Origin: SAR116 cluster bacterium AG-337-N21
GTDB lineage: Bacteria; Pseudomonadota; Alphaproteobacteria; Puniceispirillales; Marisalimonadaceae
Length of the DNA: 64,000 nucleotides
Assembly: GCA_003282145.1 (NCBI GenBank)
Contig: QBZZ01000005.1
Coordinates: forward strand, 41,455-105,454
Direction of reading: 5' to 3'
A program made the position numbers and the translations under genes. Numbering within the stretch: the first letter of the stretch is position 1; each line of letters begins with the position of its first letter. The notes beneath the pieces are model-generated. The model ran no database searches. It saw only the letters and a list, made by a program, of their open reading frames with translations, and was not told the DNA's origin. Shown piece after piece: positions 47,858 through 58,259 of this stretch.

Positions 47858-50434
47858 ATGGAAGAAAATACAAAGGGTGAAAGAAAAAAGTTAAGTCTTT
47901 CCTCAGGTGGAAAATTAACATTAAAAAATTCTGTTTCGTCATCTAAGTCTTCCAATAGCATTACCACAAATTCTAGAACTGGAAGAGGTACGGTACAGGT
48001 TGAAGTTAAAAGAACAAAAAGACCATCAAATAGGCTTAACATCAATGATAAAATTATTGAAAGAAATAATCCTGAAAACATTTCTGGACTAAGTGCTAAA
48101 GAAATCCAATCAAGAAGTAAAATGTTACGGGAGGGTCTAGCAAAGACAGCAGCTGAAGCTGAAATAATCGCTGCCGAAAAGGTTGAAAAGGCGAAATTAG
48201 AGGAAGCACGTATAGCCGCTAATGCATTAGAAGCTTTGGAAGCTGCATCGTCCTTAGCGCCAAAGGATAAGATGCTTGCTAGAAGAAAATCAGAAACTGA
48301 AGAGATACTTGAAATAAAAAAAATTGAAGAAGAACAAAGACAAGTTCAGATTGACGCAAAAAAGTCTGAAGAAGCTGCTCTTCTAGCTGAAAGGGACAGG
48401 CAAAAATTAGCTGATACTGAATTACTGCCAAATAATAAATTATGGACAGGAAACAAAGTTCAAGATAAGGAAATATTCAGGGAAAATGTAAAAAAAACAT
48501 CATTTAACAGAGGATTTCAAGAAAAAAGACAAGGTAAAATGACGATTGCTCGAGCTTTAGATTCAGATAATGTAAGAGTTAGATCTTTAGCGTCAATCAA
48601 AAGAAGACGTGAAAAGGTAAGGATGCAAGCAGATCAAACACCTGCTGTAAAACAGTTTAGAGAAGTTACAATACCTGACACAATCACTGTCTCAGAATTA
48701 GCTAACAGAATGACTGAAAAAACAGCTGATGTTGTAAGAGAGTTAATGAAAAATGGTATTATGGCAACAGCCACTGAAGTTATAGATTCAGAAACAGCAG
48801 AGCTTATTACAACAGAATTTGGTCATAAACCAAAAAGAATTTCAGAATCTGATGTAGAATTAGATCTAATAATTGAAGAAAGTAATCCCAAAAATCTTTC
48901 TTTGAGACCACCTATTGTAACAATAATGGGACATGTGGATCACGGTAAAACTTCTTTATTGGACGCTTTAAGAGAAAGCAAGGTTGCAGATGGTGAAGCT
49001 GGAGGAATAACCCAACACATAGGCGCTTACCAAATTACCACAAAATCTAGGACTCAAATTTCATTTATAGATACTCCTGGTCATGAAGCATTTACTGAAA
49101 TGAGAGCAAGGGGAGCTAATGTTACAGACATCGTTATTTTAGTTGTTGCAGCCGATGACGGTATTAAACCTCAAACTATTGAAGCAATTAAACATGCTAA
49201 AGCTGCTTTTTGTCCTATCATAGTTGCTGTGAATAAATGTGATAAGCCTGAGGCAAACCCACAAAAAGTAAGGACTGAATTACTCCAACATGAACTTATA
49301 CCTGAACAAATGGGTGGAGATATTCAATGTATTGATGTTTCTGCAAAAAATAAAACAGGACTTGATAATCTGCTTGAAGCGATTGAATTACAATCAGACT
49401 TAATGGAGCTAAAGAGTGACGCTACAATAAATGCTAATGGTGTTGTGATTGAATCTAAGGTTGAGCGAGGAAAAGGTTCTGTAATAACCTTGCTAATTAA
49501 ATCTGGTACTTTAAAAGTCGGAGACATTATAGTTGTTGGAAGTGAATCAGGTAAAGTGAGAGCCTTACTCAATGATGTGGGAAAAAGAATAACCAACGCA
49601 GGCCCTTCTATGCCAGTTGAAGTTTTAGGTTTGTCAGGTACTCCTGGTGCCGGTGATTTAGCCCATGTGGTAGAATCAGAATCAAGAGCTAGAGAAATAG
49701 CTGAATATAGATCCAGAAAATCTAAACAAAAAGAGGCGACTTTATCAGCAAGAGGTTCTGTTGAACAAATGTTAGCTAATATACAAGCTGGTGAATCAAC
49801 TGAACTACCAGTTATTATAAAAACTGACGTTCATGGATCCCTTGAAGCTATAAAAGTTGCTTTGGATAAATTAGGTAACTCACTGGTTAAAATAAGAGTT
49901 TTATCTGGAGCAGTAGGAGCTATTAGTGAATCTGATATAACGCTAGCTTCTGCTTCTTCAGCACTTGTGTTTGCCTTTAATGTAAGAGCTATTCCACAAG
50001 CAAGGGAACTGTCCAGAAGAGATAATATAGAGATAAGATATCATTCTATCATTTACGAATTGATTGAAGATGCGAAATTAGCTCTTACAGGTATGCTTGA
50101 CCCTGATTTGCAAGAAACATTTATTGGTTATGCTGAAATTAGAAAGATATTCTCTGTATCTAAAATTGGCAAAATTGCTGGTTGTTTTGTTAATGAAGGA
50201 ATTGTAAAGAAAGGGTGTAGTTTTAGACTATTAAGGGATAACACGGTGGTTCATCAAGGTATGCTCAAAACGTTAAGAAGATTCAAAGACGAAGTTAAAG
50301 AAGTTCGCGAAGGAACAGAATGTGGAATGGGCTTCGAAAATTATAATGATATTCAAGAAGGTGACGTAATGGAATGTTTTGAAGTTAAAGAGGTAGCTCG
50401 AAGTTTGGAGTCAGTCGGTAAAAAAGTTGGATAG
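47858..50434 (+). CDS. infB: Translation initiation factor IF-2
   Basis: 858 residues. A long charged N-terminal region with helical, alanine- and glutamate-rich segments reaches about residue 270. The IF2 N-terminal and G domains follow: IMGHVDHGKTSLLDAL (G1), FIDTPGHEAF (G3), VAVNKCDKP (G4). Two beta-barrels and the C2 fMet-tRNA-binding domain with DEVKEVREGTECGMGFEN complete it. It delivers initiator tRNA to the 30S subunit. It lies 8 bp before rbfA. Confidence 0.97.
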   Translation: MEENTKGERKKLSLSSGGKLTLKNSVSSSKSSNSITTNSRTGRGTVQVEVKRTKRPSNRLNINDKIIERNNPENISGLSAKEIQSRSKMLREGLAKTAAEAEIIAAEKVEKAKLEEARIAANALEALEAASSLAPKDKMLARRKSETEEILEIKKIEEEQRQVQIDAKKSEEAALLAERDRQKLADTELLPNNKLWTGNKVQDKEIFRENVKKTSFNRGFQEKRQGKMTIARALDSDNVRVRSLASIKRRREKVRMQADQTPAVKQFREVTIPDTITVSELANRMTEKTADVVRELMKNGIMATATEVIDSETAELITTEFGHKPKRISESDVELDLIIEESNPKNLSLRPPIVTIMGHVDHGKTSLLDALRESKVADGEAGGITQHIGAYQITTKSRTQISFIDTPGHEAFTEMRARGANVTDIVILVVAADDGIKPQTIEAIKHAKAAFCPIIVAVNKCDKPEANPQKVRTELLQHELIPEQMGGDIQCIDVSAKNKTGLDNLLEAIELQSDLMELKSDATINANGVVIESKVERGKGSVITLLIKSGTLKVGDIIVVGSESGKVRALLNDVGKRITNAGPSMPVEVLGLSGTPGAGDLAHVVESESRAREIAEYRSRKSKQKEATLSARGSVEQMLANIQAGESTELPVIIKTDVHGSLEAIKVALDKLGNSLVKIRVLSGAVGAISESDITLASASSALVFAFNVRAIPQARELSRRDNIEIRYHSIIYELIEDAKLALTGMLDPDLQETFIGYAEIRKIFSVSKIGKIAGCFVNEGIVKKGCSFRLLRDNTVVHQGMLKTLRRFKDEVKEVREGTECGMGFENYNDIQEGDVMECFEVKEVARSLESVGKKVG

Positions 50435-50442
50435 TTGTTATA

Positions 50443-50841
50443 ATGGTTAATAATTTTGACTATAATATAAATACTAAATCTAAAAACAATTCTACTAAAT
50501 CACAAAGACAACTTAGAGTAGGGGAAGAGCTTAGACATTTAATATCAAACGTATTACTTCGTGAATCTTTTTATGATCAGATTATTGAGAATAATACTAT
50601 TACTATTACAGAAGTTAGTGTAAGTCCTGATTTGAAAAATGCTAAAGTTTATATAATGCCTTTGGGTGGTGAAAATAAGCTTGAAGTATTAGATAGTCTA
50701 AATAAATCAAATGGACGCATAAAAAAATTAATTTCAAGTAATATTAATTTAAGGCAAATTCCGAAACTACAATTTAAAATAGATGAAACTTTTGAATATG
50801 CTAGAAATATAGAAAATATTTTGCAAAAGATCAAAAAATAA
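50443..50841 (+). CDS. rbfA: Ribosome-binding factor A
   Basis: 132 residues. The KH-like fold shows in RQLRVGEELRHLISNVLL, ITITEVSVSPDLKNAKVYIMPLG and LRQIPKLQFKIDETFEYARNIE. RbfA helps mature the 16S rRNA 5' end and supports cold adaptation. Its stop is followed by 29 bases and then the truB reading frame, which has no standard start codon. Confidence 0.93.
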   Translation: MVNNFDYNINTKSKNNSTKSQRQLRVGEELRHLISNVLLRESFYDQIIENNTITITEVSVSPDLKNAKVYIMPLGGENKLEVLDSLNKSNGRIKKLISSNINLRQIPKLQFKIDETFEYARNIENILQKIKK

Positions 50842-50870
50842 AAATTCTATTTTAATAAATAAGGTAGGTA

Positions 50871-51800
50871 ATTATTAATAATATTAGTGGTTGGATAGTA
50901 GTTGACAAGCAACTCGGAGTTACATCTCGTCAAGTTGTTACCCAAATTTCAAAAATATTAAATATTAAAAAAGTTGGACATGCTGGCACCCTTGATCCTA
51001 TGGCAACGGGTGTGTTGCCTATAGCAGTAGGAGAAGCAACAAAATGCATATCATTTATTCAGGATAAAATTAAAAAATATTCTTTTACTGTTAAATGGGG
51101 TGAAACAACAAATACAGACGATTTAGAGGGAACAGTTTTAGAAAAATCAAATGTAAGACCTACTAAAAAGCAAGTGTTTGATATATTAAATTCATTTACG
51201 GGTAAAGTGTTTCAAGAGCCTCCTTCTTTTTCAGCAATTAAAATTGAGGGTAAACGTTCTTATAAACTAGCTAGAAACAACATAATTGTTAAACATCAAC
51301 CCAGAGAAGTAGAGATACATAAGTTAAGTTTAAAAAAAATTGAAAGTTTAGATTTTGCTGAATTTGAAGTTTTATGTGGTAAAGGAACATATGTAAGGTC
51401 ATTAGCTAAAGATATTGCTGAAAAACTGAATACAAAAGGACATGTTACAGCTCTTAGAAGACATTCTGTAGGGAATTTCAGTGAAAAAGATACGATTTTT
51501 ATAGATTTTTTTAAAGAAATAATACATAGTCCAACGATTTTAAAAAAAATGTTACCAATTGAAGCTGTGCTAGACGACATCCCGGCATTAGCTCTGAACG
51601 AAATAGAGGCGAGGAAGTTAAAGCTAGGACAACAAATTCAATTTAATTCTTTAGAATTTAAAAATAAATTTATTAATAACCATCCAAATTTTCAAGAATT
51701 TGAAAAAGTCTGTGCTATTAGAAACAATAGTCTTATAGCTCTTGTTAAAATTGAGACTGACTTAGTTAAACCAAAACGCATAATTAATACATATAACTAG
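50871..51800 (+). CDS. truB: tRNA pseudouridine-55 synthase TruB, apparently with a non-canonical ATT start
   Basis: The ORF track begins at ATG 51000, which would cut off the catalytic core. The same frame stays open upstream and encodes ISGWIVVDKQLGVTSRQVV and KKVGHAGTLDPMATG, whose aspartate is the TruB catalytic residue, so the gene truly starts earlier. The frame opens after TAG at 50865 with GTA ATT ATT AAT AAT ATT AGT GGT. It holds no ATG, GTG or TTG before 51000. ATT at 50871 or 50874 behind AAGGTAGG is the best start and gives about 309 residues, normal for TruB. It modifies U55 in tRNA. A sequence error at the start is the alternative. Confidence 0.85.
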   Translation: MINNISGWIVVDKQLGVTSRQVVTQISKILNIKKVGHAGTLDPMATGVLPIAVGEATKCISFIQDKIKKYSFTVKWGETTNTDDLEGTVLEKSNVRPTKKQVFDILNSFTGKVFQEPPSFSAIKIEGKRSYKLARNNIIVKHQPREVEIHKLSLKKIESLDFAEFEVLCGKGTYVRSLAKDIAEKLNTKGHVTALRRHSVGNFSEKDTIFIDFFKEIIHSPTILKKMLPIEAVLDDIPALALNEIEARKLKLGQQIQFNSLEFKNKFINNHPNFQEFEKVCAIRNNSLIALVKIETDLVKPKRIINTYN

Positions 51801-51812
51801 AAGGGGAATACG

Positions 51813-52082
51813 GTGTCGATAGAAAAGAACAAAACAATCGAATTAATTAAAGACTATGGAAATAGCAAAACAGACTCTGGTTCAGCTGATGTTCAAGTTG
51901 CTATTTTGACTGAAAGAATTAAAAATCTAACCGAACATCTCAAGTTTCATAAAAAGGATTTTGGATCACGTCGTGGATTATTAAGTATGGTTGGCCAAAG
52001 AAGAAATTTATTAAAATATATCAAAAATAAAAACGAAGATCGTTATTTAGACCTTATTAAAAAATTAGGTTTAAGAAGATAA
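51813..52082 (+). CDS. rpsO: 30S ribosomal protein S15
   Basis: 89 residues, the exact family length. Motifs are [46 protein letters not shown], spread along a four-helix protein that binds 16S rRNA and nucleates the platform. The start is GTG 51813 behind AGAAGGGGA. It lies 12 bp after truB and 76 bp before pnp. The rpsO-pnp pair is conserved across Proteobacteria. Confidence 0.97.
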   Translation: MSIEKNKTIELIKDYGNSKTDSGSADVQVAILTERIKNLTEHLKFHKKDFGSRRGLLSMVGQRRNLLKYIKNKNEDRYLDLIKKLGLRR

Positions 52083-52158
52083 TGTTATAAAATACACTGT
52101 TGCATTTTTAAGAATGTATAAATTGAAAGAGTTTAAGAAGTAGGTAGAGGTTATTGTT

Positions 52159-54271
52159 ATGTTTGAAGTTTATAGAAAAGAAATCAAATGGGGTGGTAAA
52201 TTATTAACGTTTGAAACTGGAAAGATTGCTCGCCAAGCAGATGGTGCAGTTATGGTTACTTATGGTGGCACTACTGTCTTATGTACTGCAGTTGGTGCTT
52301 TAACTGCGAAACCTGGAATAGATTTTTTCCCTCTTACCGTTAATTATCAAGAAAAAACATTTGCTGCTGGTAGAATACCGGGTGGTTTTTTTTAAAAGAG
52401 AAGGAAGACCTTCAGAAAAAGAGACATTAGTCTCAAGATTAATAGACAGACCGATTAGACCGTTATTTCATAAAAATTATAAAAATGAGACGCAAGTTAT
52501 TGCGACAGTTCTTGCTCACGATATGGAAAATGATCCAGATGTAGTCGCTATCTTGGGTGCTTCTGCAGCTCTAACAATCTCAGGATTACCATTTATGGGA
52601 CCGATTGGTGCTTGTCGCGTTGGTTGGGATGGAAATAATTATATTTTGAACCCAACGATAGCACAAATGAAAGATACAACTTTAGACTTGGTTGTTGCCG
52701 GTACAAGTGATGGTGTCTTAATGGTTGAATCAGAAGCATCTGAGTTATCTGAAGAAATAATGTTAGGAGCAGTAGATTTTGGTCATGGAGAAATAGAACA
52801 TGTAATAAAAGCTATAATAGACTTAGCTGAGGTTGCTGCCAAAGAACCAAGGCCTTTACCAGACGAGCCGAAAGAAAAAGATGAATATTTAAAAAAGATC
52901 ACGCCATTCAGAAAAAAGTTTGAGAAGGCCTACAAGGAAATTGATAAATCAAGTAGATCTACTATCTTATCTCATATTAGAAATGAAATAATTTTAGAAT
53001 TTGGTGAGTTGGCTAATTCTACACTTTTATCATCTCTAACAAAAGATATAGAGGCTGATATTGTTAGAAGTAGTATCTTAAAAACCAAAAGAAGAATTGA
53101 TGGTAGAGATACCAAAACAGTTCGATCAATTGTAGCTGAGGTTGGAACTTTACCTAGAGCACATGGCTCAGCACTATTCACTAGAGGGGAAACACAAGCT
53201 TTAGTCGTAGCTACCTTAGGAACTGGTCAAGATGAACAAATAATTGATGCTTTGGAGGGTGAATATAGGTCAAAGTTTATGTTACACTATAATTTTCCTC
53301 CATATTCGGTTGGTGAAGCTGGTAGGGTAGGATCTCCGGGTAGAAGAGAAGTAGGGCACGGAAAGTTAGCATGGCGCGCTGTTAACCCTTTATTACCGTC
53401 AGGTGACGATTTTCCTTATACGGTAAGAATTGTTTCTGAAGTGACTGAATCAAATGGTTCATCCTCAATGGCTACCGTATGCGGTACCTCACTTGCTTTA
53501 ATGGATGCTGGTGTTCCAATAAAAAAACCTGTCGCAGGAATTGCTATGGGGTTGATTAAAGAAAAGAAAGAATTTTCAGTTTTATCAGATATTTTAGGTG
53601 ATGAAGATCATTTAGGTGATATGGATTTTAAAGTTGCTGGAACTGAAGATGGTATTACAAGTCTTCAAATGGATATTAAAATCACATCTATCACTAAAGA
53701 AATAATGGAAATTGCCTTACAGCAAGCCAAAGAAGGTAGAATTCACATATTAAACGAAATGGCTAAAGCTATAGGATCTCCCAGAGAAGTTTTAGCTGAA
53801 TCTGCTCCAAAAATTACCACTATGAAAGTGAAATTAGAAAAAATTCGTGATATTATTGGACCTGGTGGTAAAATAATAAGAGAAATATGCGAAACTACAG
53901 GTGCTAAAGTAGATATTGAGGATGATGGCACAATTAAGATTGCCGCTTCAGACGCAGAATCTTCCCAAGCTGCGCAAAGTAGAATCAACGATATAGTTGC
54001 TGAAGCAGAATTAGGAGTTATATATACTGGAAAAGTTGTTAAAACAGTTGACTTTGGAGCTTTTGTAAATTTTCTTGGAACAAGAGATGGATTAGTTCAC
54101 ATCTCTGAATTGCAAAATGCGCGAACTGAGAAAACCACTGATATTTGTAAAGAGGGCGATGATGTTAAAGTAAAGGTCATAGGTTTTGATGATAGGGGTA
54201 AAGTCAAATTATCTATGAAACGAGTTGACCAAGATACTGGTGAAGATATAGAAAATAAAAAAGAAGATTAG
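52159..54271 (+). CDS. pnp: Polynucleotide phosphorylase, reading frame broken by one extra T
   Basis: The track splits this gene into 52159-52395 (78 aa) and 52361-54271. The first ends IPGGFF then TAA; the second carries [27 protein letters not shown]. Relatives read through [11 protein letters not shown] without a break. The junction is a run of eight T (52386-52393), and removing one T restores a frame of 703 residues, normal for PNPase. Two RNase PH-like domains, a KH domain ([26 protein letters not shown]) and an S1 domain ([19 protein letters not shown]) are intact. The enzyme degrades RNA with phosphate. Options are sequencing error, slippage rescue or a true mutation. Confidence 0.9.
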
Positions 54272-54293
54272 TTAAAATATTTTAGGAGTTTTA

Positions 54294-55085
54294 ATGAACA
54301 GTATAGTTCCAAAAAATGAGTGGATCAAATCTTGGTCTGATAATGGCGTAGGTTGGGTTCAATTAAACCATGAAAACAAACTGAATCCACTATCAGCAAG
54401 TTTTATATTAGCAATAAAAGAAGCAGCTGAAAAATTTGATAATGATTTATCTATAGGCTGCATAGTCTTGATTGGCTCAGAAAAAGCATTTGCTGCAGGT
54501 GCTGATTTAAAAGAAATGGTCAAGCATAATTATGCATCAGTTTCAGAAACAAGATACATAGAAAATGGATGGCTTGACATACCTAAAATCCAAACTCCAA
54601 TAATAGCAGGCGTTAAAGGATATGCTTTAGGTGGTGGTTGTGAATTGGCTATGATGTGTGATATCATAATTGCCTCTGATAACGCAAAGTTTGGACAGCC
54701 CGAAATTAATATTGGCGCTATACCTGGTGCAGGAGGAACACAAAGATTGACAAGATCTATTGGCAAATCAAAAGCTATGTTAGCAATTTTGACTGGAGAC
54801 ATGATGTCTGCTGATGAAGCAGAAAAATCAGGATTAGTAGCCAGAGTAATTAGTAGTGAAAAATTTGATGTTTCTTTAAAAGAGATAGCCCAAAAAATTG
54901 CTGATCAATCCAAACCCCTAGCCAAATTAGCGAAGCAAGCCGTTAATGTTGCATATGAAACAACTCTTGAAGAGGGCATTCGTTCTGAAAGAGCTTTGTT
55001 CTATACAACTTTTGCACTTAAAGATCATGTAGAGGGGATGGAAGCTTTTTCAGAAAAAAGAAAACCTATTTGGAACAATAAATAG
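54294..55085 (+). CDS. Enoyl-CoA hydratase (crotonase family)
   Basis: 263 residues. FAAGADLKEMVKHNY and GYALGGGCELAMMCDIIIAS form the oxyanion hole with the first catalytic glutamate, and FGQPEINIGAIPGAGGTQRL has the second. Both glutamates support true hydratase activity on 2-enoyl-CoA rather than isomerase only. The substrate chain length is not evident. It follows pnp by 22 bp and converges on fabI; their TAG stops frame a palindrome. Confidence 0.88.
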   Translation: MNSIVPKNEWIKSWSDNGVGWVQLNHENKLNPLSASFILAIKEAAEKFDNDLSIGCIVLIGSEKAFAAGADLKEMVKHNYASVSETRYIENGWLDIPKIQTPIIAGVKGYALGGGCELAMMCDIIIASDNAKFGQPEINIGAIPGAGGTQRLTRSIGKSKAMLAILTGDMMSADEAEKSGLVARVISSEKFDVSLKEIAQKIADQSKPLAKLAKQAVNVAYETTLEEGIRSERALFYTTFALKDHVEGMEAFSEKRKPIWNNK

Positions 55086-55095
55086 TTTCAAACTA
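55083..55095. terminator. Palindrome over facing stop codons of crotonase gene and fabI
   Basis: TAGTTT-C-AAACTA is a perfect 6-bp inverted repeat. Its outer triplets are the TAG stops of the two convergent genes, the same arrangement as at 34372-34386. There is no T-run beyond it, so a role in termination is uncertain. Confidence 0.25.
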
Positions 55096-55896
55096 CTCTA
55101 GATCACTAGATTTAGGTATAGCTACACTATGTAATCCACCATCCACATGATGAATATTTCCTGTTACACCAGATGATAAGTCTGATATAAGATATAAAGC
55201 AGAATTACCGATCTCATTTAGCTCAGGATTAAAGTTCAATGGTGCCACACTCTCTGAGTATCTATATACATGACGAGCGCCAGAAATAGCCGCACCAGCA
55301 AGTGTTTTTACTGGACCTGCTGATAAACCATTAACCCTGATGTTATTTTTACCCAGATCCATTGCTAAATATTTAATTGAAGCTTCCAATGCTGACTTTG
55401 CTACTCCCATTACATTGTAGTTAGGAGTAGTTCTTTGAGCTCCAAGATAAGATAAAGTTAACAAACTTCCGCCTTTAGAAAACATAAGAGGAAAAGCTGA
55501 TTTAGCAGTTCTTGTAAAACTAAATGCTGATACATCAAGTGATTTTAAAAAGTTTTCTCTACTACAATTTACATATTTCCCTTTTAATTCTTCTTTATCT
55601 GAATATGCGAGGGCGTGCACAACAAAATCAATTTCATCCCAACCTTCTAAAATTTTATTAAACATATTTTCTATAGAGTTAGTCTCATTAATATCTTTGG
55701 ACACATCACATTCATAAAATTTATTTGCTTTTATAGAATCCATTAAAGGAATTAATCTTTTTTTAAATCCTTCATTTTGATAGGAAAAAGCTAATTCAGC
55801 ACCATGATCAGCTAGAGTTTTAGCAATACCCCAAGCTATCGAACGCTCATTAGCAACGCCCATTATAAGCCCTTTTTTACCTTTCATTATAGACAT
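55093..55896 (-). CDS. fabI: Enoyl-[acyl-carrier-protein] reductase (NADH)
   Basis: 267 residues of the short-chain dehydrogenase fold. GLIMGVANERSIAWGIAKTLADHGAELAFSYQ is the FabI N-terminus. The catalytic Tyr-x6-Lys pattern is in YNVMGVAKSALEASIKYLA, preceded by LTLSYLGAQRTTPNY. It carries out the last reduction of each fatty acid elongation cycle. ATGs at 55896 and 55887 are both possible starts. It is third in the fabA-fabB-fabI run, 11 bp after fabB. Confidence 0.95.
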   Translation of the reverse strand: MSIMKGKKGLIMGVANERSIAWGIAKTLADHGAELAFSYQNEGFKKRLIPLMDSIKANKFYECDVSKDINETNSIENMFNKILEGWDEIDFVVHALAYSDKEELKGKYVNCSRENFLKSLDVSAFSFTRTAKSAFPLMFSKGGSLLTLSYLGAQRTTPNYNVMGVAKSALEASIKYLAMDLGKNNIRVNGLSAGPVKTLAGAAISGARHVYRYSESVAPLNFNPELNEIGNSALYLISDLSSGVTGNIHHVDGGLHSVAIPKSSDLE

Positions 55897-55907
55897 AATA
55901 TACTTTC

Positions 55908-57137
55908 TTAATTAAATTTAGATAATGCAATACAGGCATTTGTTCCTCCAAATCCAAAGGAATTTGAAAGGGCTAAATTAATGTCTATATTTTGGATGGT
56001 TTTCCTAGGTATGTCTATAGAACCTATTTCTGGATCATCATTATTAATGTTAGCAGATCCAGAAATAAAATTATTGTTCATCATTAGCAGTGTATATATG
56101 GCCTCTTGTACACCTGTAGCTCCTAAAGAGTGACCAGTTAATGACTTAGTGCTGGTTAGTTTTGGAAGATAACCTTTATCTTTAAAAACTTCTCTTACAG
56201 CGTGAAGCTCCTGCATATCTCCAACAGGAGTACTTGTACCGTGAGCGTTTATATAATCAACTTTTTGATTAGTTTTTGCTAGAGCCTGTTGCATACATCT
56301 AATTGCACCTTCCCCACTTGGCGCAACCATATCATGACCGTCAGAATTTGCGCAATGACCAACTATTTCTCCATAAATTTTAGCACCTCTTGCTTTTGCA
56401 TGCTCAAGTTCTTCTAAAACTAGCATTCCGCCACCTCCTGCAATTACAAATCCATCTCTATCTAAATCGTAAGGTCTTGAAGCTAATTCAGGTGTTTCGT
56501 TATATTTGCTAGACATTGCACCCATTGCATCAAATAGCACAGAAAGTGTCCAGTCAAGTTCCTCGCCACCTCCGGCAAAAACTATACTTTGATTTCCGTA
56601 TTTAATTTGATCTGCTCCAATACCAATACAATGAGCTGACGTAGAACAGGCAGAAGTTATTGAAAAATTAACACCCTTAATCTTAAAAAAAGTAGCAATG
56701 CAGGCAGATACTGATGAGCTCATACATCGTGGAACCATAAAAGGACCAACTCTTTTGGGACCTTTTTCCCTAGCGATATCGAATGATTGAAGCAAGTTGA
56801 CAGTACTAGGTCCACCAGAACCAGCAATAAGACCTGTTTTTGGGTTAGATACTTCTTCAGGGGTTAATCCAGCGCTTTTAATTGCTTGCTCCATAGAAAG
56901 AACCGAATATGCAGCACCCGCACCCATAAATCTAAGTTGTTTTTTGTCAATATGATCTTCTAATTTCAGTTTTATTTCACCATGAATTTGACTTCTAAAG
57001 CCCATTTCTTTGTAAGTATGAGCTTTAACAATTCCTGATTTTTGATTTACTAGTGAATTTGTGACTTCTTTTACATTATTACCAATAGAGCTAACTATTC
57101 CCATACCAGTAATAACTACTCTTTTTCCATTACTCAT
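55908..57137 (-). CDS. fabB: 3-oxoacyl-ACP synthase I
   Basis: 409 residues. The Cys-His-His triad lies in [31 protein letters not shown] and [13 protein letters not shown]. Pairing with fabA identifies FabB, which elongates the cis-3-decenoyl intermediate in anaerobic-type unsaturated fatty acid synthesis. The track starts at TTG 57143. ATG 57137, giving [13 protein letters not shown], is a better start behind AGGATTGAAC. It lies between fabA and fabI on the same strand. Confidence 0.95.
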   Translation of the reverse strand: MSNGKRVVITGMGIVSSIGNNVKEVTNSLVNQKSGIVKAHTYKEMGFRSQIHGEIKLKLEDHIDKKQLRFMGAGAAYSVLSMEQAIKSAGLTPEEVSNPKTGLIAGSGGPSTVNLLQSFDIAREKGPKRVGPFMVPRCMSSSVSACIATFFKIKGVNFSITSACSTSAHCIGIGADQIKYGNQSIVFAGGGEELDWTLSVLFDAMGAMSSKYNETPELASRPYDLDRDGFVIAGGGGMLVLEELEHAKARGAKIYGEIVGHCANSDGHDMVAPSGEGAIRCMQQALAKTNQKVDYINAHGTSTPVGDMQELHAVREVFKDKGYLPKLTSTKSLTGHSLGATGVQEAIYTLLMMNNNFISGSANINNDDPEIGSIDIPRKTIQNIDINLALSNSFGFGGTNACIALSKFN

Positions 57138-57164
57138 GTTCAATCCTATTTATATGTGAAACAA

Positions 57165-57671
57165 TTAATCTTGAAAAAGCCCAACCCTAATATCAGAAGC
57201 TTCAAAAACAGTCTTATTGTCACAAACCACCTTTCCATCAGCTATACCTAATATAAGTTTTCTCATTATAATTCTTTTGAAATCAAGAAAATATTCTACC
57301 TTTTTTGCAATTGGTAATATTTGTCCAGTAAACTTTACTTCTCCCACGGATATTGCCCTACCTTTTCCTTTGCCACCCATGTTTCCTAATGAAAAACCTA
57401 AAAGTTGCCATAGTGCATCCATTCCCAGGCATCCAGGCATTACAGGATCATTTTCAAAATGACACGGAAAGAACCACTTATCTGGAGTAATTTTAAATTG
57501 AGCATGAGCTGTACCTTTATCATAAGTTCCACCAGTTTCTTTAATATTCGTGATTTCATCAAACATAAGCATAGGTGGTAAGGGGAGTTTAGGAAAATCA
57601 ACACCTGCTAGTCGCCCTTTAGCGCAATCAATTAATTCATGATAATTGAATGAATTTTTAAATAAAGCCAC
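57165..57671 (-). CDS. fabA: 3-hydroxydecanoyl-ACP dehydratase/isomerase
   Basis: 168 residues, normal for FabA. The hot-dog fold active site is WFFPCHFENDPVMPGCLGMDALWQL, with the catalytic histidine and aspartate. It dehydrates and isomerises C10 chains, the branch point for unsaturated fatty acids. The start is GTG 57671. fabA, fabB and fabI together give membrane-fluidity control. The irr/fur regulator gene often found upstream in relatives is not here. Confidence 0.95.
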   Translation of the reverse strand: MALFKNSFNYHELIDCAKGRLAGVDFPKLPLPPMLMFDEITNIKETGGTYDKGTAHAQFKITPDKWFFPCHFENDPVMPGCLGMDALWQLLGFSLGNMGGKGKGRAISVGEVKFTGQILPIAKKVEYFLDFKRIIMRKLILGIADGKVVCDNKTVFEASDIRVGLFQD

Positions 57672-57743
57672 TGTAAAACACCTTTAACCCTTTATTAAAA
57701 GCTTATATCAATTCTAAAAGAGAATAAATGAAATAATAATAAA

Positions 57744-58259
57744 TTATTTACTTGTAAAGCCCCAGATATTTTCTATTTTTACCCATCCAAAAAAGTTTTT
57801 ATTTTTAGTAACTTCAATGTAACACCACTCTATTTTACATTTTTTAACGTTAGTTAACAAGTCAGGTAGCAATTTAGCTAGTTCTTTACTTGAATCTAAA
57901 GGTCTTTTTTTTAGCAAAGTATTTGAAACAATTAAACCAGTTTTGAAAGAGGACAATAATTGTGTGTGTATCCAACCAGATAAATTACTTTTAGTTTTAA
58001 CTTTTCTCCAATTATTAAACTCAGCAATAATCTTAACAGGATATCCTTTTTGATTGATTTCAAATTTTATTGGAAACTCCTTTCCAGGTCCAGTCCTTAC
58101 ATATGTTAATGATTTTTTTAAAGAAGCCATTCTTGGTACTTTTAGACCGCTTCCATTTATAGATTTTTTTGTATTTTCAGTTTCAGAAAGCGTAGGTTGA
58201 GAAAAAAAGATTAAATTAATTACAAGAAAATTTATAACAAAAAAATAGAAATTTGTAAT
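57744..58259 (-). CDS. Exported SH3-domain protein with no standard start codon
   Basis: The track gives 128 residues from ATG 58130. The frame is open up to TAA at 58283-58281 and encodes a signal peptide (ITNFYFFVINFLVINLIFFSQ) and the family motif NGSGLKVPRMASLKKSLTYVRTGPG, so translation should start upstream. No ATG, GTG or TTG exists there. ATT 58259 or the TTA at 58265 (which would give M-K-I-T-N) are candidates. Two bacterial SH3-like repeats follow (PVKIIAEFNNWRKVKTKSNLSGWIH; CYIEVTKNKNFFGWVKIENIWG). Such proteins are usually periplasmic wall-binding; function is unknown. Confidence 0.7.
   Translation of the reverse strand: MTNFYFFVINFLVINLIFFSQPTLSETENTKKSINGSGLKVPRMASLKKSLTYVRTGPGKEFPIKFEINQKGYPVKIIAEFNNWRKVKTKSNLSGWIHTQLLSSFKTGLIVSNTLLKKRPLDSSKELAKLLPDLLTNVKKCKIEWCYIEVTKNKNFFGWVKIENIWGFTSK

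Noticed and set aside
52361-54271. Treating the second pnp ORF as a separate gene
   Set aside because: Its first residues (MLLVEYRVV) are the wrong frame of the upstream part. Homology is continuous across the T run, so it is one gene.
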